A stretch of DNA of 64,000 bases from Ruegeria lacuscaerulensis (lineage in GTDB: Bacteria > Pseudomonadota > Alphaproteobacteria > Rhodobacterales > Rhodobacteraceae). How positions within the stretch are numbered: the stretch's first letter is position 1; the number at the start of each line of letters is the position of its first letter. The translations under genes were made by a program, and so were the position numbers. A model generated the notes under the pieces. The model was not told the DNA's origin. It saw only the letters and a program-made list of their open reading frames with translations, and made no database searches. The stretch spans positions 186,001 through 250,000 of the forward strand of contig NZ_WQDY01000006.1 in NCBI RefSeq assembly GCF_013033355.1. The letters run 5' to 3'. Below, one piece after another: positions 1 to 8,594 of the stretch.

Positions 1-544
1 CAAACGCAGGCGACATCACGGGCACGATGACTTCGCGCATAAGCGGAGTTACAACCGTTTGAGGCCACTCGCCCATTCCCCGCCGGATTGCCAGATCAAC
101 ATTTTCCCGTTCTAGATCAACCACACGTGTTGTGGTGACCAAATTGACCTCAAGATCGGGGTGGCTACGTTCAAGATCGGAAAGCCTCGGCAACAGCCAG
201 CCGGCTGCAAAAGACGGCGTCAGAGTCAAAGATATCCGCTTGCGCCCCGGCATCGAACGGATGGCCTCGGTCGCGCGCAGTATCTCGGACATCGGCCCTT
301 TGATCTGATCAAAAAACTGTGCGCCATCGGCGGTCAGAAACAGACGTCCCTTGCGGTTTTCGACCAACCGGACCCCCAGTTCGGATTCAAGCGACTTGAC
401 CTGGTGGCTGATAGACGACGCCGAAACTTGCAAGCGTTCCGCTGCCTTGACGGCGCTGCCGGTCAAAGCAACTTCGTAGAAGGATTTCAGCCCACCAAAA
501 GGCGGGAAATAATCATGTGGAATGCGCGGTCTGAACTTGGACAT
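1..544 (-). CDS. LysR-family transcriptional regulator (C-terminus outside window)
   Basis: The reverse strand reads from an ATG at 544 to the window edge without a stop and gives about 181 residues. The N-terminus is a typical LysR winged helix-turn-helix (residues about 15-75; motif AERLQVSASSISHQVKSLE) followed by the start of the effector domain (SLTPSFAAGWLLPRL, about residues 105-120, the GcvA/TrpI-like style). No downstream target is visible because the gene runs away from the box cluster and its 5' side faces a 380-bp spacer. The family is a DNA-binding regulator acting with a small-molecule co-inducer; the effector cannot be told from this part. Confidence 0.85.
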   Translation of the reverse strand, partial: MSKFRPRIPHDYFPPFGGLKSFYEVALTGSAVKAAERLQVSASSISHQVKSLESELGVRLVENRKGRLFLTADGAQFFDQIKGPMSEILRATEAIRSMPGRKRISLTLTPSFAAGWLLPRLSDLERSHPDLEVNLVTTTRVVDLERENVDLAIRRGMGEWPQTVVTPLMREVIVPVMSPAF

Positions 545-926
545 GGCGACATCTTAGCCCTCGTTCGGGAGATGAACAGCCAGAACAGATCAAATCCCTT
601 TCGCACAGTTTATGACTATCTCATACAGTGTTTAGCAAACCAGAAAACGCTGTTTGGTTGATGACTCCGTGACGCCTAATCACTCGCGTCGTATTACCTT
701 TCCGGGCGTTTAACCTTGTTCCTATGCGAATGCACAGAACATCGGCACAAGCAGTGAATTCCGGCGTCTGGGGATCGACCTGAAAAACGGGCCTATTTCT
801 CTCAAAACTGGCGAATTCAGAAAGCCCACTCCGGGCTCAAGCCGCTGTTTTGACATCTCTTCCTCAGTTCATGAGAACTCTTCTTCCAACAATCCCGAAC
901 GTCTGATCTTTTCTAAACAGATAAGT
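545..926. other. Intergenic spacer without a recognisable gene
   Basis: The spacer separates the 5' end of the truncated LysR gene (544) from the 3' end of the box-linked hydratase gene (927). Short open frames exist but none shows a known motif or a ribosome binding site. It should hold the promoter of the LysR gene. I see no clear hairpin terminator for the box-side gene. Confidence 0.5.
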
Positions 927-2456
927 TTAACTGTGGGTCTCTAAGTGTAACTTGGTCGGAAACCGGTCAGACAGGCAGAAGTTGTTTTCCACGCAACATC
1001 GCAGGGAAGGGCTGGGTTCCCAAACCAAACTGTCTTCGTTCGCATAGGTATCCAGACGCGCCAAGATAGCTTCAGCCCCGATCGTATCCGCATAAAACAT
1101 CAACCCACCACGCCACCGTGGGAAGCCACAGCTTCTTACGGTAACAAGATCAATACTTCGAGCGGATAAGGCAATTCCTTCGTCAAGCAGACCAACCGCT
1201 TCGTTGATCATCGCACATAGCAGCCTGTCCCTGATCTCCTCTTCAGAATAGTCACAGCGGGTGATCCCTGCGAAATGTGCTTCCTCCAATGCCAGGTCGG
1301 CCACGATCGGGTCGTCAACCTTCCCACCCCCGCCGGGATATCGATACCAGCCTGCTCCGACCTTTTTGCCCAGCTTGCCCAGCTCGAGCATCCGGTCCGC
1401 GATGGGAATATATCGGCGGTTCGGGTCGCGCGGGGCGTTTTCGCGACGATTGGCTAGAGCAGTGTCCACACCGGTCAGGTCCTGCGCCTCGTACGGACCC
1501 ATGGTAAAGCCGAATTCGACCATGGCCTCGTCCACCTCCCACGGGGTCGAGCCATCCATCAGCACCGTATCCGCCGCTTCGTGGTACCGCGCGAGAATGC
1601 GATTTGCGATGTGGCTAGTGCTGGGGGCGTCCTGCCCACGCACAGCGCGTTCCGTAAAGAAGATATGGCGCAGGGCGCGGGCTTGTGCGCCTTGCCGCAG
1701 GTCCAGAAACGCCGCGCGTTCCTGGGCCATTGCGTCCGACAAAGGGGTTGTGGCGGACAGGGCCACCAGATCAATCGCCCGAGGCGGCGCGATCTGGTGG
1801 GGCATCCGCTGCGTGACATCGGCGCGCGCGGCCGCAATCGCCGTATCATCTGCGGCGGGCCGGTCCCGTAATCCGGGCGGTAAAGACAGCTCCAGCGCGC
1901 CTATATCCAAATGTTGCGCAACATCCACCGGATCCTCTGCGATACCATCCACCAGCCCCAAGGCTTCGGCCTGTTCAGCGGTGAGGGGCTTGCCGGTTGC
2001 AATCAAATCAACCGCAGCCGCAATCCCGATCAAGCGCGGCATGCGTTGCGTTCCGCCCGCGCCGGGCACCACGCCCAGCGTCACCTCGGGCAGGCCAATC
2101 CGGATACCCGGCGCCGCGATCCGATAGCGGCAGGCCAGCGCCAGTTCGCACCCACCGCCCAACGCAACCCCCGTGATCGCCGCAACCCAAGGCACGTCCG
2201 AGGCCTCGATCCCATGCAAAATTTCCGGCAAATGCGGCGCAACTGGCGGCGCGTCAAACTCTCGCGCATCCGCACCCGCAGCAAATGCGCGCTGCGATCC
2301 ATGCAGTACCACCCGCGACAGACCTTTCTGTGCCTGAACCCAAGCCAACGCATCCCACAGGCCCTGGCGAACGCTGAGACCGATGGCATTCACAGGCGGG
2401 TTGTTCAGCCTGACAAACCCGACGGCCCCCTGACGCCAGACATCCACGGCCATCAT
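927..2456 (-). CDS. Enoyl-CoA hydratase/3-hydroxyacyl-CoA dehydrogenase-type protein lacking the NAD-binding domain
   Basis: 509 residues; start ATGATG preceded by AGAAGGAG. Residues about 5-190 are a crotonase domain with the oxyanion-hole segments AFAAGADAREF and GVALGGGCELALA. The C-terminal part (from about residue 283, ANRILARYHEA, to GFPRWRGGLMFYAD) matches the C-terminal helical domains of 3-hydroxyacyl-CoA dehydrogenase. The Rossmann domain with its GxGxxG motif, normally between them, is absent: compared with the full-length relative at 35833-37935 about 200 residues are missing, with the frame kept, near 1610-1640. It is the last gene of the box cluster, where it would serve the lower pathway from dehydroadipyl-CoA towards beta-ketoadipyl-CoA. 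As it stands hydratase activity is possible and NAD-dependent dehydrogenation is not. It may be a deletion derivative. Confidence 0.8.
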   Translation of the reverse strand: MMAVDVWRQGAVGFVRLNNPPVNAIGLSVRQGLWDALAWVQAQKGLSRVVLHGSQRAFAAGADAREFDAPPVAPHLPEILHGIEASDVPWVAAITGVALGGGCELALACRYRIAAPGIRIGLPEVTLGVVPGAGGTQRMPRLIGIAAAVDLIATGKPLTAEQAEALGLVDGIAEDPVDVAQHLDIGALELSLPPGLRDRPAADDTAIAAARADVTQRMPHQIAPPRAIDLVALSATTPLSDAMAQERAAFLDLRQGAQARALRHIFFTERAVRGQDAPSTSHIANRILARYHEAADTVLMDGSTPWEVDEAMVEFGFTMGPYEAQDLTGVDTALANRRENAPRDPNRRYIPIADRMLELGKLGKKVGAGWYRYPGGGGKVDDPIVADLALEEAHFAGITRCDYSEEEIRDRLLCAMINEAVGLLDEGIALSARSIDLVTVRSCGFPRWRGGLMFYADTIGAEAILARLDTYANEDSLVWEPSPSLRCCVENNFCLSDRFPTKLHLETHS

Positions 2457-2504
2457 CGGCTCCTTCTGCGTTATAGTTCACTTATGTGCGGATATAGACC
2501 TAGG

Positions 2505-3425
2505 TCACGCATCCAACAGCTTTTGCGTCCGGATCATCGTCACCAATTCATCCAGCGACTGGTCCAGCGCCCGCCCCGACGTGTCCAGCATGAACCGCGC
2601 CCGCGCATAAAGAACCTCGCGGCTGGCCAGGATCGAGGTCAGCTGCTCCATCGCGTCGGCATTGCCCGCCATGGGCCGCTCATCACCCTGCGCGCGCACC
2701 CGGTCCATATGCTCCTGCGGCGAGGCCTTCAGCCAAATCGTATGGAAACTGGACAGCAACTTGTTGAGCGTCTCGGGCTCGGACACGATGCCACCGGCCA
2801 CGGCCAGGATCACGCGGTCATAGTTTTCGATGACCCGATCCAAAGACCCGGCCTCAAGCTTGCGATAGCCTTCCTGCCCGTAAAGGGCGAGGATCTCGTC
2901 AATCGGCATTCCGCCATGCAGGGCGATTTCTTTGTTCAGCTCCAAAAACGGCGCATCCAGTTGTTCAGCCGCAAGTTTACCAAGCGTCGATTTCCCCGCA
3001 CCGCGCAAGCCAATCAGACAGACGCGCTGTGCCCTTCCACCCTGATCGCTGCCCGGCGAGAGCGCCTGCAACACCTGATCACGTGTTTCGCTATCGGCGG
3101 CAGAGAACAATTCGGCCACGCGCAGGCTGGTGGAGTTCCACGGATCTTCGGCACCCACGAACCACTCGATCCGGTGATCCAACGAATGCGCCACACGTTG
3201 CAGCAACCCGATCGAAATATTCCCCGTCCCGGATTCAAGCTGCGCCAGATAGCGCTGTGACACGCCCGAGCTTTCGGACAGAACCCGACGAGAAATGCCT
3301 TTGCGTTCACGCGCGCTGCGGACCCGTTCGCCCACCTGCACCATCAGCGCCAAGATGCTGCGTTCGATCTCGGAATCTGTGTCAATCTGGGTCGACACCC
3401 CGCTGAAGGTTGTAATTTCCGCCAT
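2505..3425 (-). CDS. boxR: BoxR, benzoyl-CoA-responsive regulator (HTH plus shikimate kinase-like domain)
   Basis: 306 residues from the ATG at 3425; the frame is open further upstream, but only this start gives the family N-terminus (MAEITTFSG). Residues about 25-90 form an XRE-type helix-turn-helix (VRSARERKGISRRVLSESSG). After a linker, residues about 130-300 are a shikimate kinase-like fold with Walker A LIGLRGAGKSTLG. This architecture defines BoxR/BzdR regulators, which repress aromatic catabolism promoters until benzoyl-CoA binds the kinase-like domain (known from Azoarcus). A TGTA-N6-TGCA element lies 19 nt upstream of the start, which suggests autoregulation. It lies between the thioesterase and hydratase genes of the box cluster. 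Confidence 0.93.
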   Translation of the reverse strand: MAEITTFSGVSTQIDTDSEIERSILALMVQVGERVRSARERKGISRRVLSESSGVSQRYLAQLESGTGNISIGLLQRVAHSLDHRIEWFVGAEDPWNSTSLRVAELFSAADSETRDQVLQALSPGSDQGGRAQRVCLIGLRGAGKSTLGKLAAEQLDAPFLELNKEIALHGGMPIDEILALYGQEGYRKLEAGSLDRVIENYDRVILAVAGGIVSEPETLNKLLSSFHTIWLKASPQEHMDRVRAQGDERPMAGNADAMEQLTSILASREVLYARARFMLDTSGRALDQSLDELVTMIRTQKLLDA

Positions 3426-3443
3426 GTTTCGCAATTCCGAATG

Positions 3444-3457
3444 TGTATAATAATGCA
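3444..3457. promoter_or_regulatory. Candidate BoxR operator in front of boxR
   Basis: The sequence TGTA-TAATAA-TGCA matches, with one changed base, the TGCR-N6-YGCA pattern repeated in front of boxC, the ligase gene and the TRAP genes. The AT-rich core on the minus strand resembles a -10 box, which would fit repression by occlusion. Confidence 0.5.
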
Positions 3458-3489
3458 CAATACGTTCGCCGGACCAAAAAGGAAAACGG

Positions 3490-3936
3490 TTATGTCCCGG
3501 TCTGCTCCGCGTCACGCAAAAACGGAGCCAACAGGTCTTGGATATCCTGCGGAGGTTGGCGTTTTTCAAACGCGTCTGCCACGATGAAGACGCTGACGGT
3601 CTGGGCCGAAAAGCACAGTTGGCCATCCTGTTCGCCATCGACGCGAAACGTGATGGAGGATGTGCCCAACCGGCTGGGCCATACGTGACAAGCCAGCGTG
3701 TGCCGGGGCGTGACCGGGGCTTTGAAATCCATTTCAAGCCGGACGAAGGGCGTGCCGACATTGCGGTCCAGTTCCAGCTGATACCAGCCCTGACCCAGAT
3801 GCTCTTCCCACCAGGCGTTGATCGCATCCAGCGTGAACCATGGCAGGCGCCCGGTATAGGCGATGCGCGCCGGGTCGCAATCGCCCCATGTCACCCGGAT
3901 ATCATGTCGATAGGCCGAGGCTGGCCGGGCCGACAT
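3490..3936 (-). CDS. 4-hydroxybenzoyl-CoA-type acyl-CoA thioesterase
   Basis: 148 residues; hot-dog fold protein of the YbgC/FcbC group. The N-terminal motif WGDCDPARIAYTGRLPWF carries the Asp-x-x-x-x-x-x-Tyr arrangement of the catalytic loop. The ATG at 3936 overlaps the boxA stop by one base (TGATG), so translation is coupled. In box clusters this enzyme is thought to hydrolyse benzoyl-CoA or dead-end CoA esters and so relieve CoA trapping; that role is inferred from context. A TTG three bases earlier is possible but less likely. Confidence 0.88.
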   Translation of the reverse strand: MSARPASAYRHDIRVTWGDCDPARIAYTGRLPWFTLDAINAWWEEHLGQGWYQLELDRNVGTPFVRLEMDFKAPVTPRHTLACHVWPSRLGTSSITFRVDGEQDGQLCFSAQTVSVFIVADAFEKRQPPQDIQDLLAPFLRDAEQTGT

Positions 3937-5126
3937 CAATAGGTCTCCACGTGGTACCGACCAGCGTCGCGCATCTGATCCCGCCGCGCGGTCCAGTCCT
4001 GTCCAACGCCCGCCGAGATTTCAGTCAGAGCTTGCTCGACCCCGTCCTCCATATCCCGCAGGCCGCAGATATAGACATAGCTGTTGGGATCTTGCAGCAG
4101 ATCGGCGACGATGTCCCGTTTGGCCAGCATCCTGTCCTGAACATATTCCTTGTCCTGACCCTCTTGCCGGCTGAATACCAGATGCTGATCCAACAGCGTC
4201 TTGGGCACTTTCTGCAAAGGCCCGAAATAGGGCAGGCTGTCAGGCGTTCTCGCCCCGAAGAACATCGTCATACCACCGTGGATCGTGCCCACCTTGCGCT
4301 GACGGCGCATGGTAAAGGCGCGCATCGGGGCCGAGCCGGTGCCGGTGCAGATCATCAGGATACGCGCATCCGGGTCGTCGGGTAGCAGGAAGGTCGACCC
4401 GAACGGGCCGGTGACATTGACCGCATCACCCTTTTTCAGATCACAGACATAGTTCGAGCAAACGCCGCCCTCTTCGCGTTTGACGGTCAGTGAGACGTTG
4501 TTGAAACCGGGTCGTTCGCCATCGCGCGGGCTGGACACGGAGTAAAGCCGCGGAAGGTGCGGCTGCCCTTCGCCGGTGGTGCCGGGCGGGATGATCCCGA
4601 TCGACTGACCTTCCAGAACCGGCATCGGGTGGCCCTGAAAATCCAGAATGATATGGCGCACGTCACTGTCCGAGGACGCCTCGGTCAGGCGGTAGTTGCC
4701 CTGCACAACGGCCTGAACAGGTTTGCCCAAGTTGTACAGATTGATCGTGGGTTTCGACGCCGTGGCCGGGGCCTTGGATTTGCCCCCCGCACCCTTATGG
4801 GCATCGGCCAGCAACGCGGCCATCGCATCATCCAGCGCCTCAATCCCGGTGTCGGCGTCATCCGAGCCCAGATCCTCCTGTTCCGGCAACTCCTCCCACT
4901 CATATTGCTGTTCGAGGCTGTAGGGCTCGGTCACCACGCGCCATTCGTCGATTGATCCGGTCGGGCAGACCGGGATGCAGTCCATGCAGAAATTGCACAG
5001 GTCCGCGTTTACAACCACGTTGTTGTCGTCATGTTCGATAGCCTGTTCGGGGCAGGTCATCTCGCAGGTGTAACAACGGATACAGATTTCCGGGTCGATC
5101 AGGTGCTGTTTGATGGGTTTGTTCAT
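3936..5126 (-). CDS. boxA: BoxA, reductase component of benzoyl-CoA 2,3-epoxidase
   Basis: 396 residues. The N-terminus has two 4Fe-4S ferredoxin motifs (CIRCYTCEMTCP and CNFCMDCIPVCP, residues about 15-60). An acidic linker of about 70 residues follows, then an FNR-like FAD/NADPH module with RLYSVSSP (FAD), CSNYVCDL and the nucleotide-binding CTGTGSAPMRAF. BoxA passes electrons from NADPH to the di-iron oxygenase BoxB in the cytoplasm. Its ATG overlaps the stop of the small Cys-motif ORF (ATGA), and its stop overlaps the thioesterase start. Length and domain order are those of known BoxA. Confidence 0.96.
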   Translation of the reverse strand: MNKPIKQHLIDPEICIRCYTCEMTCPEQAIEHDDNNVVVNADLCNFCMDCIPVCPTGSIDEWRVVTEPYSLEQQYEWEELPEQEDLGSDDADTGIEALDDAMAALLADAHKGAGGKSKAPATASKPTINLYNLGKPVQAVVQGNYRLTEASSDSDVRHIILDFQGHPMPVLEGQSIGIIPPGTTGEGQPHLPRLYSVSSPRDGERPGFNNVSLTVKREEGGVCSNYVCDLKKGDAVNVTGPFGSTFLLPDDPDARILMICTGTGSAPMRAFTMRRQRKVGTIHGGMTMFFGARTPDSLPYFGPLQKVPKTLLDQHLVFSRQEGQDKEYVQDRMLAKRDIVADLLQDPNSYVYICGLRDMEDGVEQALTEISAGVGQDWTARRDQMRDAGRYHVETY

Positions 5127-5290
5127 GATTTATGCCGTCGCTGGATAAGGGCGGGAAGGGTCATGGCGTCGATAAGTGTTGCGCAGATGCCGGTGCAGGT
5201 GTCACAGCCAAGACAACGCCCCCGGATCACCGAGTGATTGGGCTGTACCTCGGCCTTGTCTACGCTGAGTGCGGAGCGTTCCGCTGGCAT
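5123..5290 (-). CDS. Small Cys-motif (possible 4Fe-4S) protein between boxB and boxA
   Basis: 55 residues from the ATG at 5290, preceded by GGAAGGAT with good spacing; the frame continues upstream to a TTG at 5368 without a ribosome binding site. The protein ends with a C-x2-C-x2-C-x3-C motif (GRCLGCDTCTGIC), the spacing of a 4Fe-4S ligand set, but lacks the usual following proline and a second cluster. Its TGA overlaps the boxA ATG (ATGA), so it is translationally coupled to the reductase. I do not recognise a named family. It could be an electron-transfer or cluster-delivery partner of BoxA/BoxB, or a relic of a ferredoxin domain. Confidence 0.55.
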   Translation of the reverse strand: MPAERSALSVDKAEVQPNHSVIRGRCLGCDTCTGICATLIDAMTLPALIQRRHKS

Positions 5291-5370
5291 TATCCATATC
5301 CTTCCCGCGTTGGCTGGCAAGATGCGGCGGGCAGTGGAGATCCCCACCGCCCTGCCAAACAGGCCCAAAA

Positions 5371-6822
5371 TCAGGCCATGTGCAGTTTCACATATTCGAA
5401 ATCGCCGGGCTTGTTATCGATCCCAACCTTCGGGGCCGAGATCCAGCCTGCGTATTTGCCGGGCTCATAGCACGGCACCATAAGCGACTGGATATAAGCC
5501 CCATCTTCTTTGGAAGGCAGCCATTTGTCGGCATTCGCGGCCCACTCCGCCTCAGAGATGATATCACCTTCGGGATTGGCCTTAATCGCGGCAAAGACGC
5601 CGATCTGGCGGTGGAACGCCTCGTCTGGCAGGGCCAAGTTGAACTCGATCCCGGCTTTCTGGATGATCTTGTTCCAGCGCCCGACACCGCCCGAGGCATC
5701 TCGGACATAGTCGTCGCGCAACCGCATGTTGATCGCGGTCAGTGCAGGCACGTCCTGAGTCACGATCGCCCCATCAACGATGGATTTCACCGCATAGGTG
5801 TCGCTTTGCAGCATGTGGTCGTCGTCGATACGGTTCTCCATATACCGGCCCTTGATACCCGCGTTGAAGGCGTTGGCGGCATTGGTCGAGACCTCCTGCC
5901 CGAACAAGTCCAGCGACAGCGAATAGTGCAGGTTCAGCTTTTTCTGGATCGTCGGCAGGTCGATCACGCCCAGATCGCGGACCTTGCCGATATCGTAGGG
6001 GTCGGTCAAACCGGCCTCGTTCATCGCCTCGCAGGTGCGTTGCACGATACGGCTGACACCTGTTTCGCCCACGAACATATGGTGGGCCTCTTCGGTCAGC
6101 ATAAAGCGGCATGTCCGGCTGAGCGGATCAAACCCAGATTGCGCAAGGCTTTCCAGCTGCATTTTGCCGTCACGGTCGGTGAAATAGGTGAACATGAAGA
6201 AGGACAGCCAATCGGGTGTTTCTTCGTTAAAGGCGCCCAGCATCCGCGGCGCTTCTTCGGAGCCCGAGGACCGGATCAGCAGGTCATCCGCCTCTTCCCG
6301 GCCGTCCTTGCCAAAGTATTTCTGCAGCAGATAAACCATCGCCCACAGGTGGCGGCCTTCTTCCACGTTGACCTGAAACAGGTTCCGCATGTCATAAAGC
6401 GATGGCGCAGTCAGACCCAAGAACCGCTGCTGTTCGACCGAGCCCGGCTCGGTATCGCCCTGAATGACAATCAGACGTTTAAGCATGTTGCGGTATTCGC
6501 CCGGCACCTCCTGCCATGCTTTCTCACCCTTATGCTCACCCATTGGAATGATGCGCTCTTCGACCTGCGGGGCCAGCAAAACGCCCCAACGGTATTCCGG
6601 CATTTTCACATAGTCGAACTTGGCCCAGCCTTTGGGGTCAACACTGACGGCAGTGCGCAGATAGACCATGGATTCCTGAAAGTTCTGTGGGATCAGCCTG
6701 TTCCACCAGTCGATATAGCCGGGATGCCATTTCTCAAGCGCTTTCAGTACCTTGCGGTCCTGACTCAGGCCGACATTGTTGGGGATCTGAGTGTCGTAAC
6801 TTACGTTGATGACGTCTAGCAT
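5371..6822 (-). CDS. boxB: BoxB, di-iron benzoyl-CoA 2,3-epoxidase
   Basis: 483 residues, the usual size. BoxB is the oxygenase that converts benzoyl-CoA to its 2,3-epoxide with O2 and electrons from BoxA. Ferritin-like di-iron ligand motifs are visible: VNVEEGRHLWAMVY (about residue 150) and LTEEAHHMFVGE (about residue 240). The gene starts with ATG after AGGAGAAAGAT and lies 33 bp downstream of boxC. The end of the gene is followed by 80 nt carrying the ribosome binding site of the small Cys-motif ORF. Confidence 0.97.
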   Translation of the reverse strand: MLDVINVSYDTQIPNNVGLSQDRKVLKALEKWHPGYIDWWNRLIPQNFQESMVYLRTAVSVDPKGWAKFDYVKMPEYRWGVLLAPQVEERIIPMGEHKGEKAWQEVPGEYRNMLKRLIVIQGDTEPGSVEQQRFLGLTAPSLYDMRNLFQVNVEEGRHLWAMVYLLQKYFGKDGREEADDLLIRSSGSEEAPRMLGAFNEETPDWLSFFMFTYFTDRDGKMQLESLAQSGFDPLSRTCRFMLTEEAHHMFVGETGVSRIVQRTCEAMNEAGLTDPYDIGKVRDLGVIDLPTIQKKLNLHYSLSLDLFGQEVSTNAANAFNAGIKGRYMENRIDDDHMLQSDTYAVKSIVDGAIVTQDVPALTAINMRLRDDYVRDASGGVGRWNKIIQKAGIEFNLALPDEAFHRQIGVFAAIKANPEGDIISEAEWAANADKWLPSKEDGAYIQSLMVPCYEPGKYAGWISAPKVGIDNKPGDFEYVKLHMA

Positions 6823-6855
6823 ATCTTTCTCCTGATGAAGCTCGGACGGAACCTG

Positions 6856-8514
6856 TCACACACGTTCCATGTCATATTCGCCGCGCAACCCGGTGCCGTA
6901 CCGTTGCAACGCGCCATCGGGACCCACTGCATTGGGACGGTTGAAAATCCAGTTCTGCCATGCGGTCAGGCGGCCAAAGATGCGGGTTTCCATGGTTTCG
7001 GGGCCCGCGAAACGCAGGTTCGCTTCCATCCCGGTCATTGCATCGGGGCTGAATGAGGCGCGCTCTTCCTCGAAGATGCGGATCTCGTCTTCCCAGTCGA
7101 TGTCATCCAGGATCATCGTCACAAGGCCCAGCTTGTCGGCAGCTTCGGCATCCAGCGAGGTGTTTTTATGGTCTTCCATCTGGCCCGCCGCATCGGGCGT
7201 GCCGTAGAACCGGGTTTCAAGCCGGGTCAGGTCATTGCCCATGGGCAAAGGTCCAAAATTCGCATCAGTCAGAGTGACCGTCGCCAAGGGACGATTGTCG
7301 CCTTCGAACTCGTCTTCCATCATATATGTGCGATCCACCGCCCACAGGATTTCGGCCAGAATACCGGTAAAGCACGAGCCATGTTCGACCAGCGCTGACA
7401 TCGACCGTGATGTGACGTCGATCCGTTTCATTAGGCGCTTCCAATACTGCAGCACCTCGTTGGCCAACCAGTGGTCACGGTTGGCCAACAACAGCGCCTC
7501 ATGCGCCTGGAACAGCTCGGGGTCGCCTTGGGTGCGGAAGACCAGAAGCCCCAACTCCATCTCATTCAGGCGCAGGTGCAGGATGGCGTCGTCCAGTTCG
7601 CGCGCCAGCCGCAACAGATAGGCCTGATCCCCCTGCGCCGTGAACGCGGCCATGTCCTGCGGCGCGTCGGCATCCGGGCCACTGATCGTCACGGTCGCCT
7701 TGCGGGCATCCCGATCAACAGCCACCTCAATCAGGCTATACGTGACCGAGCCATCTTCGCCGACCGTCTTGTCCAACGGACCCAAAGCAACCCCAGTGGC
7801 ATCCGGCTTGGGCATCGCGGCGGCGAATTCGCGGGCACGTTCTTGCACCGTGGCGTCGAACTTGGAGTTCGGCACGACCTCATCCACCAGACGCCAATCC
7901 AGCGCCCGCTTGCCTTTGACCCCTTCTTCGGTCGAGCAGAACACATCGGCCAGATCGCGCCGCACCTTGCGTTTATCCGTCACTCGCGTCAGCCCACCAG
8001 TTCCGGGTAGAACCGCCAACAGAGGCACCTCGGGCAGCGCGACCGAGGATGTGCTGTCATCGGTCAGCATGATGTGATTGCAGGCCAGCGCCAGCTCATA
8101 ACCACCCCCGGCGCAGGCGCCTTTGACGGCAGCAATATATTTCTGGCCACTGTCTTTTTCGGCGGCTTCGTAGGTGTTGCGCGTCTCATTGGTGAATTTG
8201 CAGAAGTTCACCTTGTGGCTGTGGGCAGCCCCCCCGAGCATCCGGATATTTGCACCCGCGCAGAACACCCGGTCCTTACCGGATTGCATGACGACCACTT
8301 TCACCTCGGGATGTTCAAAGCGCATCCGTTGCACGATATCAGCCAGTTCGATATCGACGCCCAGATCGTAAGAGTTCAGCTTGAGTTGATACCCCTCGAA
8401 CAGCCCCTGATCTTCGTCGACATCCATAATCAGGTTCGCAACCGGCCCATCATATTCCACCCGCCAATGGCGATACTGCGATGGATCGGTCTGAAAATTG
8501 ATGACCTTGGTCAT
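6856..8514 (-). CDS. boxC: BoxC, benzoyl-CoA-dihydrodiol lyase
   Basis: 552 residues from the ATG at 8514 (TAGGAG seven bases upstream; a TTG two codons earlier is in frame). BoxC is a double crotonase-type enzyme that opens 2,3-epoxybenzoyl-CoA to 3,4-didehydroadipyl-CoA semialdehyde and formate. The first crotonase motif is clear (VFCAGANIRMLGG, then GACAGGGYELALAC), and the PLLAVLPGTGGLTRV segment is characteristic of the family. It is the first gene after a 120-bp promoter region with several TGCA-type elements, so boxC-boxB-orf-boxA-thioesterase is probably one transcript. Confidence 0.97.
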   Translation of the reverse strand: MTKVINFQTDPSQYRHWRVEYDGPVANLIMDVDEDQGLFEGYQLKLNSYDLGVDIELADIVQRMRFEHPEVKVVVMQSGKDRVFCAGANIRMLGGAAHSHKVNFCKFTNETRNTYEAAEKDSGQKYIAAVKGACAGGGYELALACNHIMLTDDSTSSVALPEVPLLAVLPGTGGLTRVTDKRKVRRDLADVFCSTEEGVKGKRALDWRLVDEVVPNSKFDATVQERAREFAAAMPKPDATGVALGPLDKTVGEDGSVTYSLIEVAVDRDARKATVTISGPDADAPQDMAAFTAQGDQAYLLRLARELDDAILHLRLNEMELGLLVFRTQGDPELFQAHEALLLANRDHWLANEVLQYWKRLMKRIDVTSRSMSALVEHGSCFTGILAEILWAVDRTYMMEDEFEGDNRPLATVTLTDANFGPLPMGNDLTRLETRFYGTPDAAGQMEDHKNTSLDAEAADKLGLVTMILDDIDWEDEIRIFEEERASFSPDAMTGMEANLRFAGPETMETRIFGRLTAWQNWIFNRPNAVGPDGALQRYGTGLRGEYDMERV

Positions 8515-8536
8515 GTGCAACTCCTACGTTCAGTCA

Positions 8537-8550
8537 TGCAGGATAGTGCG
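8537..8550. promoter_or_regulatory. Candidate BoxR operator nearest to boxC
   Basis: The sequence TGCA-GGATAG-TGCG lies 23 bp upstream of the boxC start codon. It matches the half-site spacing (N6) of the other elements, but its core is less AT-rich. Confidence 0.4.
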
Positions 8551-8576
8551 CTGCATGTATCGAGTAAAGGAATGAG

Positions 8577-8590
8577 TGCAAAATAACGCA
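8577..8590. promoter_or_regulatory. Candidate BoxR operator upstream of boxC
   Basis: The sequence TGCA-AAATAA-CGCA lies just beyond the stop of the DUF309 gene and 63 bp before boxC. A further TGCA follows at 8600-8603. Its minus-strand core resembles a -10 element. Confidence 0.55.
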
Positions 8591-8594
8591 TCCT

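Noticed and set aside
5269..6819. 516-codon plus-strand open frame opposite boxB
   Set aside because: Antisense shadow of a GC-rich gene; boxB is complete and conserved on the other strand and no ribosome binding site precedes the frame.
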